Shown in pieces: positions 48,840 through 61,419 of a DNA stretch of 64,000 nucleotides. Where the stretch lies: the NCBI GenBank assembly GCA_013399015.1, contig VWZX01005763.1:1736001-1800000 (forward strand), read 5' to 3'. The notes under the pieces were generated by a model, which saw nothing but the letters and a program-made list of their open reading frames with translations, was not told where the DNA came from and did not search any database. This DNA comes from Galbula dea (lineage: Eukaryota > Chordata > Aves > Piciformes > Galbulidae). The number at the start of each line of letters is the position of its first letter. Within the stretch, counting starts at the first letter, position 1. The position numbers and the translations under genes were made by a program.

Positions 48840-49330
48840 GTTGCCCCCGAGGAGGGAGTTGGGTCTGCTCTCCCCAACTCTGAGCACCACCGGCCGCTGC
48901 AGCACAGGTGGCCTAAGGCTTCTGAGGAAAATGCACAGGTGATTCCTAATGCCCCTCGGCACTGCGAGCCGCGCCCTCACCAAAGCCGCCATCGACCTCA
49001 GCCCCCTCACGGCTCTGGCCAGCTCGGGGCTGCCCTCAGCATGCTCCTGCTATCAGCCACAGCCTCCTCACAGCTCTGGCCATCCTGGGGGGGTCTTCAG
49101 CCCCCAGCGTTTTCCTTCCTAGGGAGGGCGCGAGCCCCCTGTTCCCGCTCTCGCCTGCTGCCGCTCCCTCAGCATGCCAAGGTGCTGCCCCGGGACCTCC
49201 GAGTGCCTCCCACACCCCCGACGCCGGTTTTGGACCAGGAACGAAAGCAGCTCTACGTCTCCGAGCCTGGCTGCACATACTGAGGTACGGCCTTTCACCA
49301 GGGTCTTACAAGAGCCTCGTAGTGCCCCTG
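48840..49330. promoter_or_regulatory. CpG-rich block, possible CpG-island promoter
   Basis: This is the only clearly GC- and CpG-rich stretch in the window (for example actgcgagccgcgccctc, ccccgacgccggtttt, gagggcgcgagcc), set in AT-rich DNA on both sides. Two imperfect direct repeats of ~55 bases (near 48997 and 49054; shared cctcac-gctctggcca) lie inside it. A possible splice donor (ctgag|gtacgg) is at 49284. Overlapping reading frames on both strands are expected in GC-rich DNA and none was recognised. It could start a transcript in either direction. Confidence 0.45.
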
Positions 49331-50147
49331 AAACTTCCGCCTCTAAAAACACTCCTTTTTTTTTTGCATAGAATGCCTCAAACAATAGCGTGGTTATTTA
49401 ACGTGGCAGTTCCTGGCTGGAGGGGGAAAAGAAGTTGGAGAGGGGAAAAGAAAAACATGTTTGTGCCTCTGGCTAGGTGATGAGTGGCACAACACTAGGC
49501 AGATTGTTCTGAATATCCCTGAGCTGCATCTTCCTTCTGCTGCTTGCGCCTTCTTTGCAGTTATTTCCTCACAGCTGAGAGGAAGCTTCCTCCAGGCACT
49601 GTCCTCCACCCCCACAAAACCCTTCTGCGGGAACTGAGAGCTCCAGCACTCCCAAGAGGTGAAGTTCAACCTCAGCCAAGCTGTTAGTACTGTTCCTGCA
49701 TTGTGCACTTCAGGCTTTAGACTTGTGCTGGTTTAACATGATGCTGTTCCTACAAAATTAATGAAGCATTTCAGTTATCAGTGTTCACTTTTATACAGCA
49801 AGCGTGAGCAAAACCTGAGCTTTACACTAATGGGGTTTAAGTGGAGTTGAGTAGGTGCAGCTCCTGCTGTTAAATTCTTCTTCAACAAAAGTGCAGCAAC
49901 TGCTTATCTGTGCTTTTTAGAGATCCTGACTTGAATTAAGATTGAATCTTTTGGTGGTGTTGGCCTGCTTCATAGGCTGCAGATCTCAGCTGAGAAAGCA
50001 GAAGTCATTGAACCTTTGTTGTATAGGAATCTCTTATGTGCTCAGTTGGCACAAGTCAGAATCTTGAAAACTTGGGTATTGGTAATCTGTCTGTACCCAA
50101 GGACTTTGAAACACTGTAGATACTAGTAATGAATGTTTGTTGTCCTG

Positions 50148-50204
50148 AAAAAAACCAACCAAACAACCCCAAAACAACAAAAAAACCCCACAAATAACCC
50201 CCTC
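50148..50204. repeat. Irregular A/C tract
   Basis: A and C runs (aaaaccaaccaaacaacccc and similar) span about 55 bases. Confidence 0.75.
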
Positions 50205-53200
50205 AATTCCTCATATGTTATGGCAGTGTCACCTACAGCACTGTGGTAAGGTTAAGTTTGGCAGAGAGCCCTGTGTTTCTTAATATGGCAAAAAGAATCT
50301 TAAGCTGTATTTCCCTCTCTTTTGTATAGTTTGCCTGTTTTAGCATTAATTGCTGGCATGCAAATAAGACTCATTATCTCAGCTATGTGATTAGATCTTA
50401 ATATACCTAGTAGAAAGGTATAAATTTCAGCACAGTACATGAGACCTTTCTGATTATGATGGAAAGAACTGAAGTGACATAGTTTGAAGTGCTACATTAC
50501 TGCAGTGCAAAATGATTTGTTATATAGGAAGGATTATGTCAGTGTCTGTGTAAGGGCAGTGCTGCAAACCATTTTTTACAGTGACCAGAGCAGCAAGTAC
50601 CACTGTATTCCTCTGTCTCAAACTGCCCTGAGATATGGTGTCTAACATGAAGTACTTTAGCCTTCTTATTTGTTGCCAGCACCAGTCTCTGAGACTTTAG
50701 AAGTGTAATTCTCTGAGTTGTTTTTTTTTAAATTTTAAAAAAGCAAAGCCTTAAATTCCATTAAGCTTCTGTAAAACTTTGCATTGCAAATTAGGACAAG
50801 CTGTGGCAGACCTGGAAGTCTGTTATATTTCATTTTAGAAACTGTTAAATGAGAACATTTCAAACATTTTTGAAATGAGATACAGTTTCTGAGCTTCAGG
50901 CTTCATTATTTCACAAATTCTTTCCCTTTTCTGAAGTCTTAAAGCTGAAAAAGCTTGGAGAAGCCTTAGGAACTGGAACTTCTGTGGCAATCCACAAAAC
51001 TTAAGAATTCAAATATGACTATTAATTTGTTTTTCTCTGCAGTCATCCTTTGTATTCAGATAGGAATAAAATGTGTATTGTGCCAAAAAGCAGCAAAACA
51101 TAAATCAATACTGTCAGATACATTGTGCCATGTGACAAGAGATCAGCAACTGTAATAGTAATATAATCTCATCTAGGTGGGGATATGAGGGAGAGTGCAA
51201 TGTGCATACATATTGGAAGTGATATGAAAATGTTTTGTGTATGTCAAGTCATACCTTCCTCTTCTGCCTACCTGCTTGTGTTCAGAGACCAGGGATGTTA
51301 CACAGCTACCATGAGGCTGAATGCAGGCAGAGCAGGCTCTGTGTCTTCACAGCTGCTGGGGAGTAGGTTTGTCCAATTGCAAACTGAGTTAACAGCTGCT
51401 CAGGGTGGTGAGGTCCCTTTAGGTGTCAGAGCAAGAGTCATTGAATAATACTTTGAAGAACTTTTGTGGAGATAATAAGACTCTGCTATCCAAAAGCACA
51501 GGGGGAGGGACATGGCACAATTCAGTGCAAGAAATCTGCTTGATCTTGAGGGATTGCTTTGAATTTTACTGCTTAAAGCTGCATCTGTCTGTGATGGAGA
51601 CTGTGAGAAAAGCAGCTGCTTCTGATCAGGTTGTTCTGGACGTCTGAGCTTTTGATTCTCATGGTCAAGGAAATAGGGTTTTATGACATTTTGCTCCTAA
51701 CATTAACAATGAGGCATGGCTTAGATTTTTGAAGTGAGGAAACAAGATATTTATTTCTCAGGGCAAATGCAGCAGCATTTTGGTGACCAAAAGACTTTTT
51801 AGGCTTTCTGCCAGCCCTGGGGTGCTAAGCAGACTTCCAGTTCAGAGTCTCTATGTATGACAACACAAGAAAAAAAAAAATCTGAGCTGCAGTTTTCATT
51901 TATCTGTCCAAGAAAAAGACAAAATTCTAGAAAATAAGGCAAATTTTGAGAAGATGAAGTGTTTGGTTGCTATTCTTGGTGGTTTTTTTTTCTTTTTTTT
52001 TAGCCTTTAACACATCTTTCCTTACCTCAAGTGAATGTAAGTTCTAGCAATTTATTTTATCCTTTGTGCCCTTTAATCCTCTCTTCCCTTCTCTTTGTCT
52101 CTTCCATGATGAAGATGGGTGTGCCAACCCTCAAAAAACAACCCAGCAAGCAGAGAACAAGCTCTTGAGACCAAAACTTGAAAACTGGGGTTGATAAATT
52201 ATGAAAGAATAATAATACAGGAGCCTCCAGTCTCATGTTTGCAATGAGTAATTACTGAACAAGAGTGCAAAGGTAAAAGAAAGGCTGAGACATCACTTGG
52301 AAACCAGAAAGCTTAAGAGGCATTTCTCTGGGTAAGACTTGAGATTTGCTATGGCATTCTTTCAGAGTGAGTATTTAGTTTTAATTAGCAGGATGGTATC
52401 TTGGTTAATGGCATTCTTTGAATTCTTCAGTGGCCATGAGCTGCTGAGGCCTTATTGAGGAAGAACAGAGACAAAAGAGCCAGGGGAGATGAACACACTT
52501 TCCCAATTTCCCAAATTGAATGTTCCAAGCATACATGTTCATGGTTTTCAACTTTAAAATATATTGTTAATTGAAAGAACACAATGGATGTTTATGGAAA
52601 TGCAGTGGCGCATTCAGGGGTGTAGCCCATCTATCTTCTCAGGTTGTGAATATGCTGCAAGCAGCATTACTCTGAGCTTTGTTCCAGCCATGCAGCTCCT
52701 TGTACATGCTCCCCAGTTGATCTGAGAGTACTTTTTTATAGGATTATCTTGGCCAGAACCACTTCATGCTTTTGTGAGGTTATCAAACAAGTAAGTAGAA
52801 GATACTTTTAAGCCAGCATAAAAGCTCTCTGCTTGGAGAGGCAACAGTCATTCACCTCATTGTTTTCAAGTGACTTAGCTACTTAACAATAGTTACATGA
52901 CTCCAGTCTTCATTTGGAGAATGGAGGATATTTGATGTGAAGCACAGATCTGCTCCTACAGAGTGTAAATACCTTATATGGTCTTTATACATGAAGTACA
53001 TGCTACACTATACATGTATAATATGCTATACTGACTCTGGCTGGTCGTCCACCTACCTTAGTATCCTGCCTCTACCAGAGGCCATAAATGGTCAAGAGAA
53101 GAGTAGGAACTCAGCAGTCTCCTTTGAGATCCTACAGGAGTCTACATTCAATATGCAAAATACTAAAAACCCTCTGATAGCCCCTCATAAAGCTGAAAAA

Positions 53201-54694
53201 CAACATGCTTAGCTGACTCCCAGTTCCTGGTAATGCAAATATGGATACAATTCAAAACTACAGTCTTCTGGAATTAACAGATTAGTGTGATTAAATGAAT
53301 AAGAATCATCTCATGTTACCTGTAACAGTAACATATTTAGTATTTGCATATGGTTTGAATAAAGGTTGTCAAAGACATGCAAACTAGAGGTTGAGAAATA
53401 AAGTTTTAAACCAGATAGAGATCTTGAAATATAAAAGGCACTATAAACTTGGTCTTTGCAGACATCCAAATTGCATTTACACTTTTCTCTGTTTAGCTTC
53501 CCCCCAAAGCTTTCATAATCCCTTCAGAAAACCTTTTCAGGCAGTTCATAGAGAACTTCCAGTATCACTTTCCCGTTGTCCTCAGAAACAAACTTGTATC
53601 ACTCAAGAGATCTAGTTCTTATGCTGTGTATACACTCAAAATACACACTGTAAACAGAATAAATAGCCCTATAACAAACTCTAAGTAGTCACAGATGGCA
53701 CAGTAGTATTAAAAGAGGTCATGTCTACTCCTTTTTATTTTAATAGGTAAATACTGTATTGTATGGTTTATAATTTCAAGATGGTTCAAAAGAATTTAGT
53801 CATGGTGAATTCCAGTGAGAGATAACAGCTTAAATGCTTAAAAATGCCCAATCCATGCAGTTATGTTTTTTCCCTCCAGTACTATTTGTAACAATTGTGT
53901 TGAAAGTCTCTATAATGTATTCATGCTATAATCCAGTCCTAGGAACAGACATTTAAAATTAATTTAGATATTTAAAAAATGCTATGACTCTCTGTTAGGG
54001 AAAGGAACACCAACAGAAAATTAAAGAAATTAAAAATACACCAATAAATTGAACCTTTGGCTCTAAAGCCTTGTTTGGCTGGTTTGTTTCCCCACCTACA
54101 CATTTAAATCCAATAAGCAATCTACCCTCCTTCTGCCAACCTCATCTGCCCTGTTTCCTTGCATATTTTCAGTTACAAAAGCACTGAAATTACTGTTAAT
54201 TAGCAGTCGTATAGGAATGGTAACTAAAACCAATTATTCCAATAAAAAGACTATTTCTTTATCCTTATAACCAAATAAATTATGCTATTTTATATGCCTA
54301 AATCAAGCTAGTCCTGTGCCATAGCTGCATTCTTCATTTTCTGAACTAAGGCTCTAACTAATTTGCCAAATTGGGATTTTAGATACATTAAGCATTTAAA
54401 ACCCATAGCAGCTGGTGAAAACTGAATACCTTTAAAATGCTTGTCTTGGTCTTTAACTGAAAAAAAAGGTAGTACATATTCTATTGAAGTAGTCTGCATT
54501 TTTGTGGACAAAATCCAAAACATGCTTTTAGATTACAGCTCCTCAAGAGTTCTGAACAGAGTAAGTTAGAAACCATGCCAATTAAAAAGTAAGTCTTGTC
54601 TTTGCTGTCAGACTCCATTCCCATAAAAAGCTATTCTAGAGTACTTCTCAAGGGAAGGGACTCTTACCACTCCTTGGTAGAACTACTACATAGA

Positions 54695-54772
54695 AAAAAC
54701 CAAAACACACCCACACAAAACCCAAACACAAACAACCCCAAAACAAACAAACAAACACCAAAAAAATCCCAA
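54695..54772. repeat. Irregular A/C tract
   Basis: About 75 bases of A and C runs with a few exceptions (caaaacacacccacacaaaa), including a short caaacaaacaaac stretch. Confidence 0.75.
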
Positions 54773-56534
54773 AGTGCTCTCTTCTTTTATTCTTTAACTG
54801 TTAGACTACACTTACAAGTGTTGGAGAGTGACTGCAAAGCATTAGCTCAGCAAAATGAAGAAGCAATTATTTGATTGTCATAGCCCTCTTTCAACACAGT
54901 ATAAAATACTCTCTTTACATGAATCTCTCCTGTTTCAGAGCACAAAACAAACCAAATACATTAAGACTTTCAGCACGTTATTCTCACAACCCCAAAATCT
55001 GAGGGATTTCGTCTTGTTTTGGACAAAGCCTACTAGTTTAGCATATCTACTTCCTGAAAGAGTCTAACCCAGTAATTCTGCTTCCTTGTCCTGTCCATTT
55101 CTCAGGTAATGAATGCAGTTCAAAGGTTATTAACCCCCTGTTTGCAGTTTATGTATGATTTCTGGGTTTGTATACAATATTTGTGCTGTCTGTTTTCAGG
55201 AGCCTACGTTTTAGGGACATTGTGCTTTCATCAGAAAACTGCTGCCAACAGTAGTAACTTTTTGTACAGGTAGGGACAGCAGTGATAGTCTCCAGGGAGT
55301 GCTGAACAACGTGCTGAATTCTTCAGCTCAAGGATCAAACACTCTGATGGGGAAAGCCAGCACAGGTAGATCTAATTATATTAAGCAAAAAACCTGAAAG
55401 GAACTACTGTGGCATTTGGCTCACTAAATGTGGTTGTAGATGTAGAATGGGTACAACTGCTTTTCTCCTGAAAGTGCCAGTGAGCTTCACTAAGAACTCT
55501 CCAATATCCTATCTATAAACTCAGCACAGATACTTGTGAGAATGACACTTGGCTTAGTAGGGTTGATGCTTTCCTTTATACTTTTTCTGTTTCTCTTTAA
55601 ACGTGATTCAACCTCAGAGATTTTACAGGTTATTTTTATGAGAAAAGCATAAAAAAAAATCTGAGGTTTTATGACATCAGCACTTTGACAGTCACTATGG
55701 GTGTGGTGCAGCAGCAGAGAGAAAGCAAACAAAGTAAATCCTGATATAAAAAACCATAGTCTTGAGTTCCTTTTGATTTTAGGGTTTTTGTTACTTTATA
55801 GATTCTGTTTAAAGCTGCGGAAGCCAAACTGAACCAAGTTTACATAACAGCTAGACTGGGTTCCTGGGCTTCCTTGTCTTCCCTGACTCAAGTCTGTTCT
55901 AGATGAGTTTCTTGTCATCTACTTTTCTTGTAGATTTTGACAGCAAGAGTTACCAATCAGCAAGATTAAAGAGCTATTAAATGTTGAGAAGGTAACTTTC
56001 ATATAAATATGGTTTGCTAGCATCCATTTGTCCAGTAGCACTTACATGATTTTTTCCTTCACTGGGATTCAAAATTATGATTAAACTGCTGAAAACTCTC
56101 ACATGTAATTTTTGCTTTTGGTCTGGTAAATTAATATTGTGTTAGGATTCAACACAATCTGTTACCTGAAGATGCTCAACTTCTTTTTCCCTAGACTGTT
56201 AATATTTGAATTTAGCACTGAAATGAAGAGCTTGATGATTGCATCCTAAACCTACCAGAATCAGTAAAAGTTTTCTTAGGCTGTCACTGAATGTGGGATT
56301 GGTCATTATGCATCATTTATAATTTTCCTGAGGTTTTGTGGCAAAGTCAAAATTTAATCTTAAATCTTCATTTTAACCAAAAGAAATATTCCTCCAGTCG
56401 CTTTACAGTGCTTGCTTAGTGCCTAAGTAGCATAAGACTTAGAAGTTCATGATGAAGCTATTTGTTGATACTGCTTGGAGTGGTGGTTCAGCCTTTCAAA
56501 CTAAAGTTAGCACTCTCTGTGTTTTACAAGTAAT

Positions 56535-56678
56535 TCACAGAATGTCAGGGGTTGGAAGGGACCTGGAAAGATCATCTAGTCCAACCCCCCTGCCACAGCA
56601 GGATTCTTCCCTGACTGGGAATTAAACCCAGGCCCTGGTGGTGAGAGCACTGAATCCTAACCACTAGACCACCACTCA
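56535..56678 (-). mobile_element. tRNA-Glu-headed, CR1-tailed retroposon (SINE-like)
   Basis: Read on the minus strand, a tRNA-Glu-like sequence (56678-56607) is followed by three bases and then a 69-base CR1-like tail (56603-56535). The tRNA part keeps the A box (tggtctagtggttagga), the CTC anticodon in tgctctcacc, and a decayed B box (ggtttaattcc for ggttcgattcc). The first four bases of the acceptor stem are lost. The tail is the same as in the 5S-headed element at 23030-23205, with about three differences in 69 positions and the same breakpoint. The layout is that of a tRNA-derived SINE that uses CR1 machinery; a template-switch chimera is the alternative. Confidence 0.87.
56607..56678 (-). 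pseudogene. tRNA-Glu(CTC) pseudogene (head of the composite element)
   Basis: The full 72-base span aligns by eye to vertebrate tRNA-Glu. The 5' acceptor strand (tgag in place of tccc) no longer pairs with the 3' cagggaa, and both CpG positions of the T-arm are lost (ttaa for tcga). It is unlikely to be a working tRNA. Confidence 0.85.
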
Positions 56679-58845
56679 ATTCTTGGGTAATCTCTCAGTC
56701 CAGTGGGGCTTTGTTTTCCAACTGTATGTTCTGTGGGGTTTTTTAAAGGACAACAAGCTGTAGAATCTCCTTTGTTATGGTTTGGTCTTGTAGAAGAACA
56801 ACTTTTACTGATAAATATGTGATATTTATATTGTTCAAGTCAATGTTTAAAACACTTAGCGGTGTTGTGGTTTTTAATTGGAACATATTCATTTTTATAC
56901 ATTTTTATCATGTCTTAAGGGGCTTGTTCCTCCAGCCCTTGCTAAAGAAAGCCCTTGCTCTGTCTCACTTAAAAGAGGAGTCTCCCTGTGTTCAGTGAAA
57001 TGTCCAAAAAAAGTAAAACAGGTCCTATGATTCAGAAGACTGTACTGGGAAAAATATGTGTTTGCAGTCTCAGCTTTGAGGGGGGTTGGCTGCTGATGAC
57101 ATCACTCTTAGCAAATTCCAGGAGGCATGGTATGGCTCTGGAGTTCTGGCGTGGGAGCATAGAAACAGGCATCAGCAAGTTGATGGTCTCTTTTATGGCT
57201 TAATTAATAAAGATCTTGCTAAGCTCCTTGGAGGAGAGAGAGAGAGATGCAGCAAAAGAAAGATTTCCATACTCAGAGCTGAGTAATTAAGACAAAATTT
57301 TCAAATTTACTTGTCTAAGGTTCAAGGGTGTAGTACTAAGAGATTCTAGGAGACCAGGACACACTGGAGAGCCAGAAGGGTCCAAGGGCTTGGGCATTAA
57401 CAAAAGACAAGAAATGTGAATTTTGCTTCCTGACTTCATAGATGATTTTCTTTTTACTGAGTCATTTAATGTCTCTGTTTTCTCACATTGATGTGTTAGA
57501 GCTGGGGTTCTTTTCACTGTTTGCTGAATGTCTATCAAAACAAGATCCTGGTATTTCTAATGGATAGTGGGTTCTGCTACAATATATACAAAATAAATGA
57601 AGAAATACAGAATCAAGACCAGCCTTTGGGCACTGAAGTCAAATTGTTTGGACTTCTGTGTGCACATTCTTGGGAATTAGGTTTCAGGATGAATGAATCT
57701 ATTCATCTTTCACAGCCTTTTAGACACTACTTACCTATGGAACTTTCCAGGATCCTCTGAGACTTGCAGGATGTTGTTGATTAAGATGAAATACTTTTTT
57801 GTGAATACTTGTGCATGCAGCATATGTTTTTTACTGTCTGTTAAATATTGGTATGGTTAAGCTGAAATGTGGAACCGTGGACTATGTTGCTATTTGCTGT
57901 GAAGTGATTTAACAAATGTTTGAACAGCTGTTGCTGAGTAGACCCTAAGTGGTGGAATCAGTAGAGCTGGTGTTTTAGTTGCTTACAGGGGAAAAGGATT
58001 GATGAAATAATTTTCTGCTTGGGTAAAGGACTCTGTATAAATATAATAGAGACTTAATGTAATTTATGATCAAATCTCTCAAATCCAACTTTACACATAT
58101 AATGAGTTTTATTAAACATGCACAGTGCTGATCTTCCAGACAATGATAAAGTTTTGGCTCAGGAATATTGCCTTGGAGAACAGTAAGGACAGTTGCTGAT
58201 CTTCATATTACTTAACAAAATTCTCTCTGTTTCAAGAATAAACAATGTCTGAACCATAATTCTAGGTGGACCAACAAAGTGACTGCCACAAAGATTGATC
58301 ATTTGTAGCAGAAAAACAACGGTTCTGCAGATAGCACCATTTGCCATGGAAAGGTTGTGCTCTGTGCTGGTATTAGCTTGCCAATGAGTTTTAGCAGTCA
58401 TGTGGTAGGGGAAGGAAATACGGTCTATGTACAGTAATGAATGGTGTGAAATGAACAGCTAGCATTCCTGGCATACTGCAAACTCACCAAACAGGAAAAG
58501 AAAATAAGGGGAGAACATTTTAGTGGATGTTACTCCTAAAAATGGAAACTAGCTATTCAGATGCCAAAGATCCCAATTTGAACTTTCTGCTTGGTGGTCT
58601 GACTTCTGATAAGAACTGCTTTGTAGGGACAGATTTGATAGTGGGCAGCCAGTGATAAAGTCTGGGCTTTCAGCTTGTAGCAGAATGAGCCAAATAAAGG
58701 CCCTGAATTTTTGCATGGTGATGAAGTTTTTTGAAAGTGTGAATGCTAATTTTTGTGCCTGAGTTGATCCTCTCTGAGTATCTGATTGCCAGGTCTCAGC
58801 TTGGCCACAGAAGACTCAGAAAGCTTGGCAGGCATGATCACATAA

Positions 58846-59060
58846 TCACAGAATTGTTAAGGGTGGAAGAGGCCTTTAATTTAAGATCATCAAGTCCAAC
58901 AGTCAACCTGTCACCACCATGCCACTAAACCATGTCCCTAAGTAGCACAGCTAGGGCTGTTAACTCCACCACTTCCCTAGGCAGCCTATTCCAATGTCTA
59001 ACAGCTCTTTCAGTGAAGAAATTTTTCCTAATATCCAATCTAAACCTCCAGTGGTGTGAT
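58846..59060 (-). repeat. CR1 LINE 3' end, antisense
   Basis: Plus-strand phrases are cacagaattgttaagggt, gatcatcaagtccaac, aaaccatgtccctaag, gcagcctattccaatg, agtgaagaaatttttcc and taatatccaatctaaacc. The copy loses similarity soon after ctaaacctcc, where unrelated sequence begins. Its spacer after gtccaac has the usual short form, useful for comparison with the A/C-expanded copy at 38331. Confidence 0.88.
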
Positions 59061-61042
59061 GAGCTGTTTGCAAGAAGTGCGAGTTTCTCCCACATCCTCC
59101 CTCATTTTTACACTGCTATGTGTTGCATTGCCCTGGCCTCTGAGCAGTTCTTCAGGATTTTTATAAAGAAGAAAACATGTAATGGAACATCAAAAGGACT
59201 TTCTTATATTAAAGAAAATGCCATAGTGAGGTATGCTTGTTGCTACATTGATCTAGTAAAAGGTGGCTGAGATACCTTTATTTCAAGGAACCATATGTAA
59301 CAATAAAACATTCAGTAAAGTTTATATTGCTGCTACTGTAACTGAGGCATAATATTTAAATAAAATAGCACTGCTTTTATGAGTGCACAGTGTGATGGGA
59401 GTTATCAACCAAAAATAAGAGTTTTACTGGATTTTATTTATTTTGAAGGATAGAAGCTGTCAGATAGTGTACTGATAACTGCAAGGTATTCCAGGTAGCT
59501 GATTACTTGAAAGTAAGACAAGGGAGTGGCTGTGGGTGTAGAAGCATTGTACTGCAGCTCCATGAGTGTTATGCAATGTGTCTCATAGTTATTCAGCTTT
59601 GGAGAAGAACTTCATGCTTTGAATTACTTGTATTTATCTCAATAGCCTAGAAAGAGACATAGTCAAGGTATCCTTATGCCTGTTGACATGAAGGCAAGTC
59701 CTTGGTGGGTACCAAGGCTTGAATACAGTCAATGAGGAAACTTGTGTGTCACATTTCTTATATCCCACTTGGCTAGCTTAAAAATGCCTATGTGTGTTCT
59801 TTTGTTCCTCTTTTTTGTACTATAAGTAAGTTCCAAAATGGAGACATAATGAGATTTGCTCTTTGACTTCATGGCTTTGACAACTAGCATTTTAAATGTG
59901 TTAAAGATTTCTGTAGTTTTCTTGTAATGTTGCTAGTTCAACCTTTTTTATTTCCCCTTTTTTTTTGATGACTGTATTGAAGATAAATTGTTTTAATTAA
60001 CACTCAGTCTTTCTAATGAGCCACAAAACTGGTCACTAGACAATCGGTGACATCTGTAATACAAAGGTAAGTGTTGATGTGCATGTCTTGATGAACTTTA
60101 TTGGTCACAATTTCAATAATTCTTTCACTGATGGATAAAAGCTGTCCTGTAGATAATGAATCTGCCTCTAGGAAGAGCTGAGACATAACAGACTGAAAAA
60201 ACCAGTTGTCTTAATTATGGTAATTATGTTAATTTAACCTTTAAATAATAAGAGACTTTATATATTTAATATTTCAGTTAACTGTGGGTATTAAGGAAGA
60301 TGAGAAAGCTCAGAGATACAGATGCAATCTAGCATTTAATGTAAGAAATGATAAAAAGCTTTCTGGGAAAAAAAACAAGTATGAAGAGAGAAAATATTGG
60401 GGGAAATGGGCTCTTCCATCTACCTCTCTCACAAACATATAGTGTCTTAACCAGGGAAAGAAAGATCACATTCCCAGCTAAAGCACTGAAACCCATCTAT
60501 TTAGAGTATCTGAGGACCTGGCACACAAGTCCACTGGAGACTCTATCTTCTACTGATTCCATCTTCTGAACCGGTTGTGTTAGCTGCTAGCCTGTCAAGT
60601 GATGTGAATGTGAGACTTATTGTACTGAGCTTCCCTGGCAGGATTAGGGCAACCTCAAGGCTATTTCCTTTAAAATCAATTCATGAACAGACCTTTCTTT
60701 GCAGTGAAATGTCAAGTCTTTATGAATTCAGAAAGTCCTAATCCTGTGTGACTCTATACCCAGATGTGCCTAAGTATCCTGGAAATTACTGGTTTTTCTG
60801 CTCCATAGATATTTGTTCAGTTAGTTTTGCATGCTTCCCAAAACTTTGTTCTCAAACCAAGCTAAAGAATCTTCACATTCTCATGTTTCTTTCCTCCTTA
60901 AAACATAATGAATGTTTAACTGTAATGGATAAACTCATTGGATACCTGACTGATATTCCACCCAGAAATCTTTATTTCCTCAGTGAAAACACAACTTTAA
61001 TCTGTAGTTATAAAATAGACTTTAAAGACATGTAGATGTGAT

Positions 61043-61152
61043 GCTTAGAGACGTGGTTTCGTGGTGGACTTGGAAGTGCTTGGTTAATGGTTGGACTCAG
61101 TGATCTTAAGGGTCTTTTCCAATCTAAATGATCCTGCCATGCTATGATAGGT
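61043..61152 (+). repeat. Short CR1 3' end, sense
   Basis: The phrases gacttggaagtgcttggtta, ggttggactcagtgatctta, ggtcttttccaatctaaatg and ccatgctatgata mark the final ~110 bases of a CR1 of a slightly different subfamily from the other copies. Confidence 0.82.
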
Positions 61153-61290
61153 AATAATGCCCTAGAGAAGTGTAAGTAGACATAATGCCCCCCAAACATA
61201 AGCAGTTATTTGTGCATGCAATAACTAGTTCTGTAGAGTGAGAACTACTCCTAGGCCTTTTGTAAAAACTGGGTGGTATGGTGTGGAGTG

Positions 61291-61419
61291 TTGGTTTGGT
61301 TTGGTTTTGTTCTTTTTCTGTGTGTGTGGTGGAGTTTTTTGTGGTTTTTGTTTGTTTGTTTGGGGTTTTGGTTTGGTTTTTTTGTGTTTTTTTTGTTTGT
61401 TTTTGTGGGTTTGTTTTCT
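61291..61419. repeat. Irregular G/T tract, longest in the window
   Basis: About 130 bases consist almost only of G and T (for example ttggggttttggtttggttt). Reading frames across it on both strands are low-complexity artefacts. Several G runs of three or four give G-quadruplex potential. Confidence 0.8.

Larger units (their letters stand above)
49340..56534. other. Intergenic DNA, 49.3-56.5 kb
   Basis: No recognisable gene on either strand. It contains A/C tracts at 50148 and 54695 and otherwise unique AT-rich sequence. Confidence 0.55.

Noticed and set aside
48939..49385. Overlapping plus- and minus-strand frames of 65-114 codons
   Set aside because: GC-rich DNA has few stop codons on both strands. 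No frame is recognised and they exclude one another.
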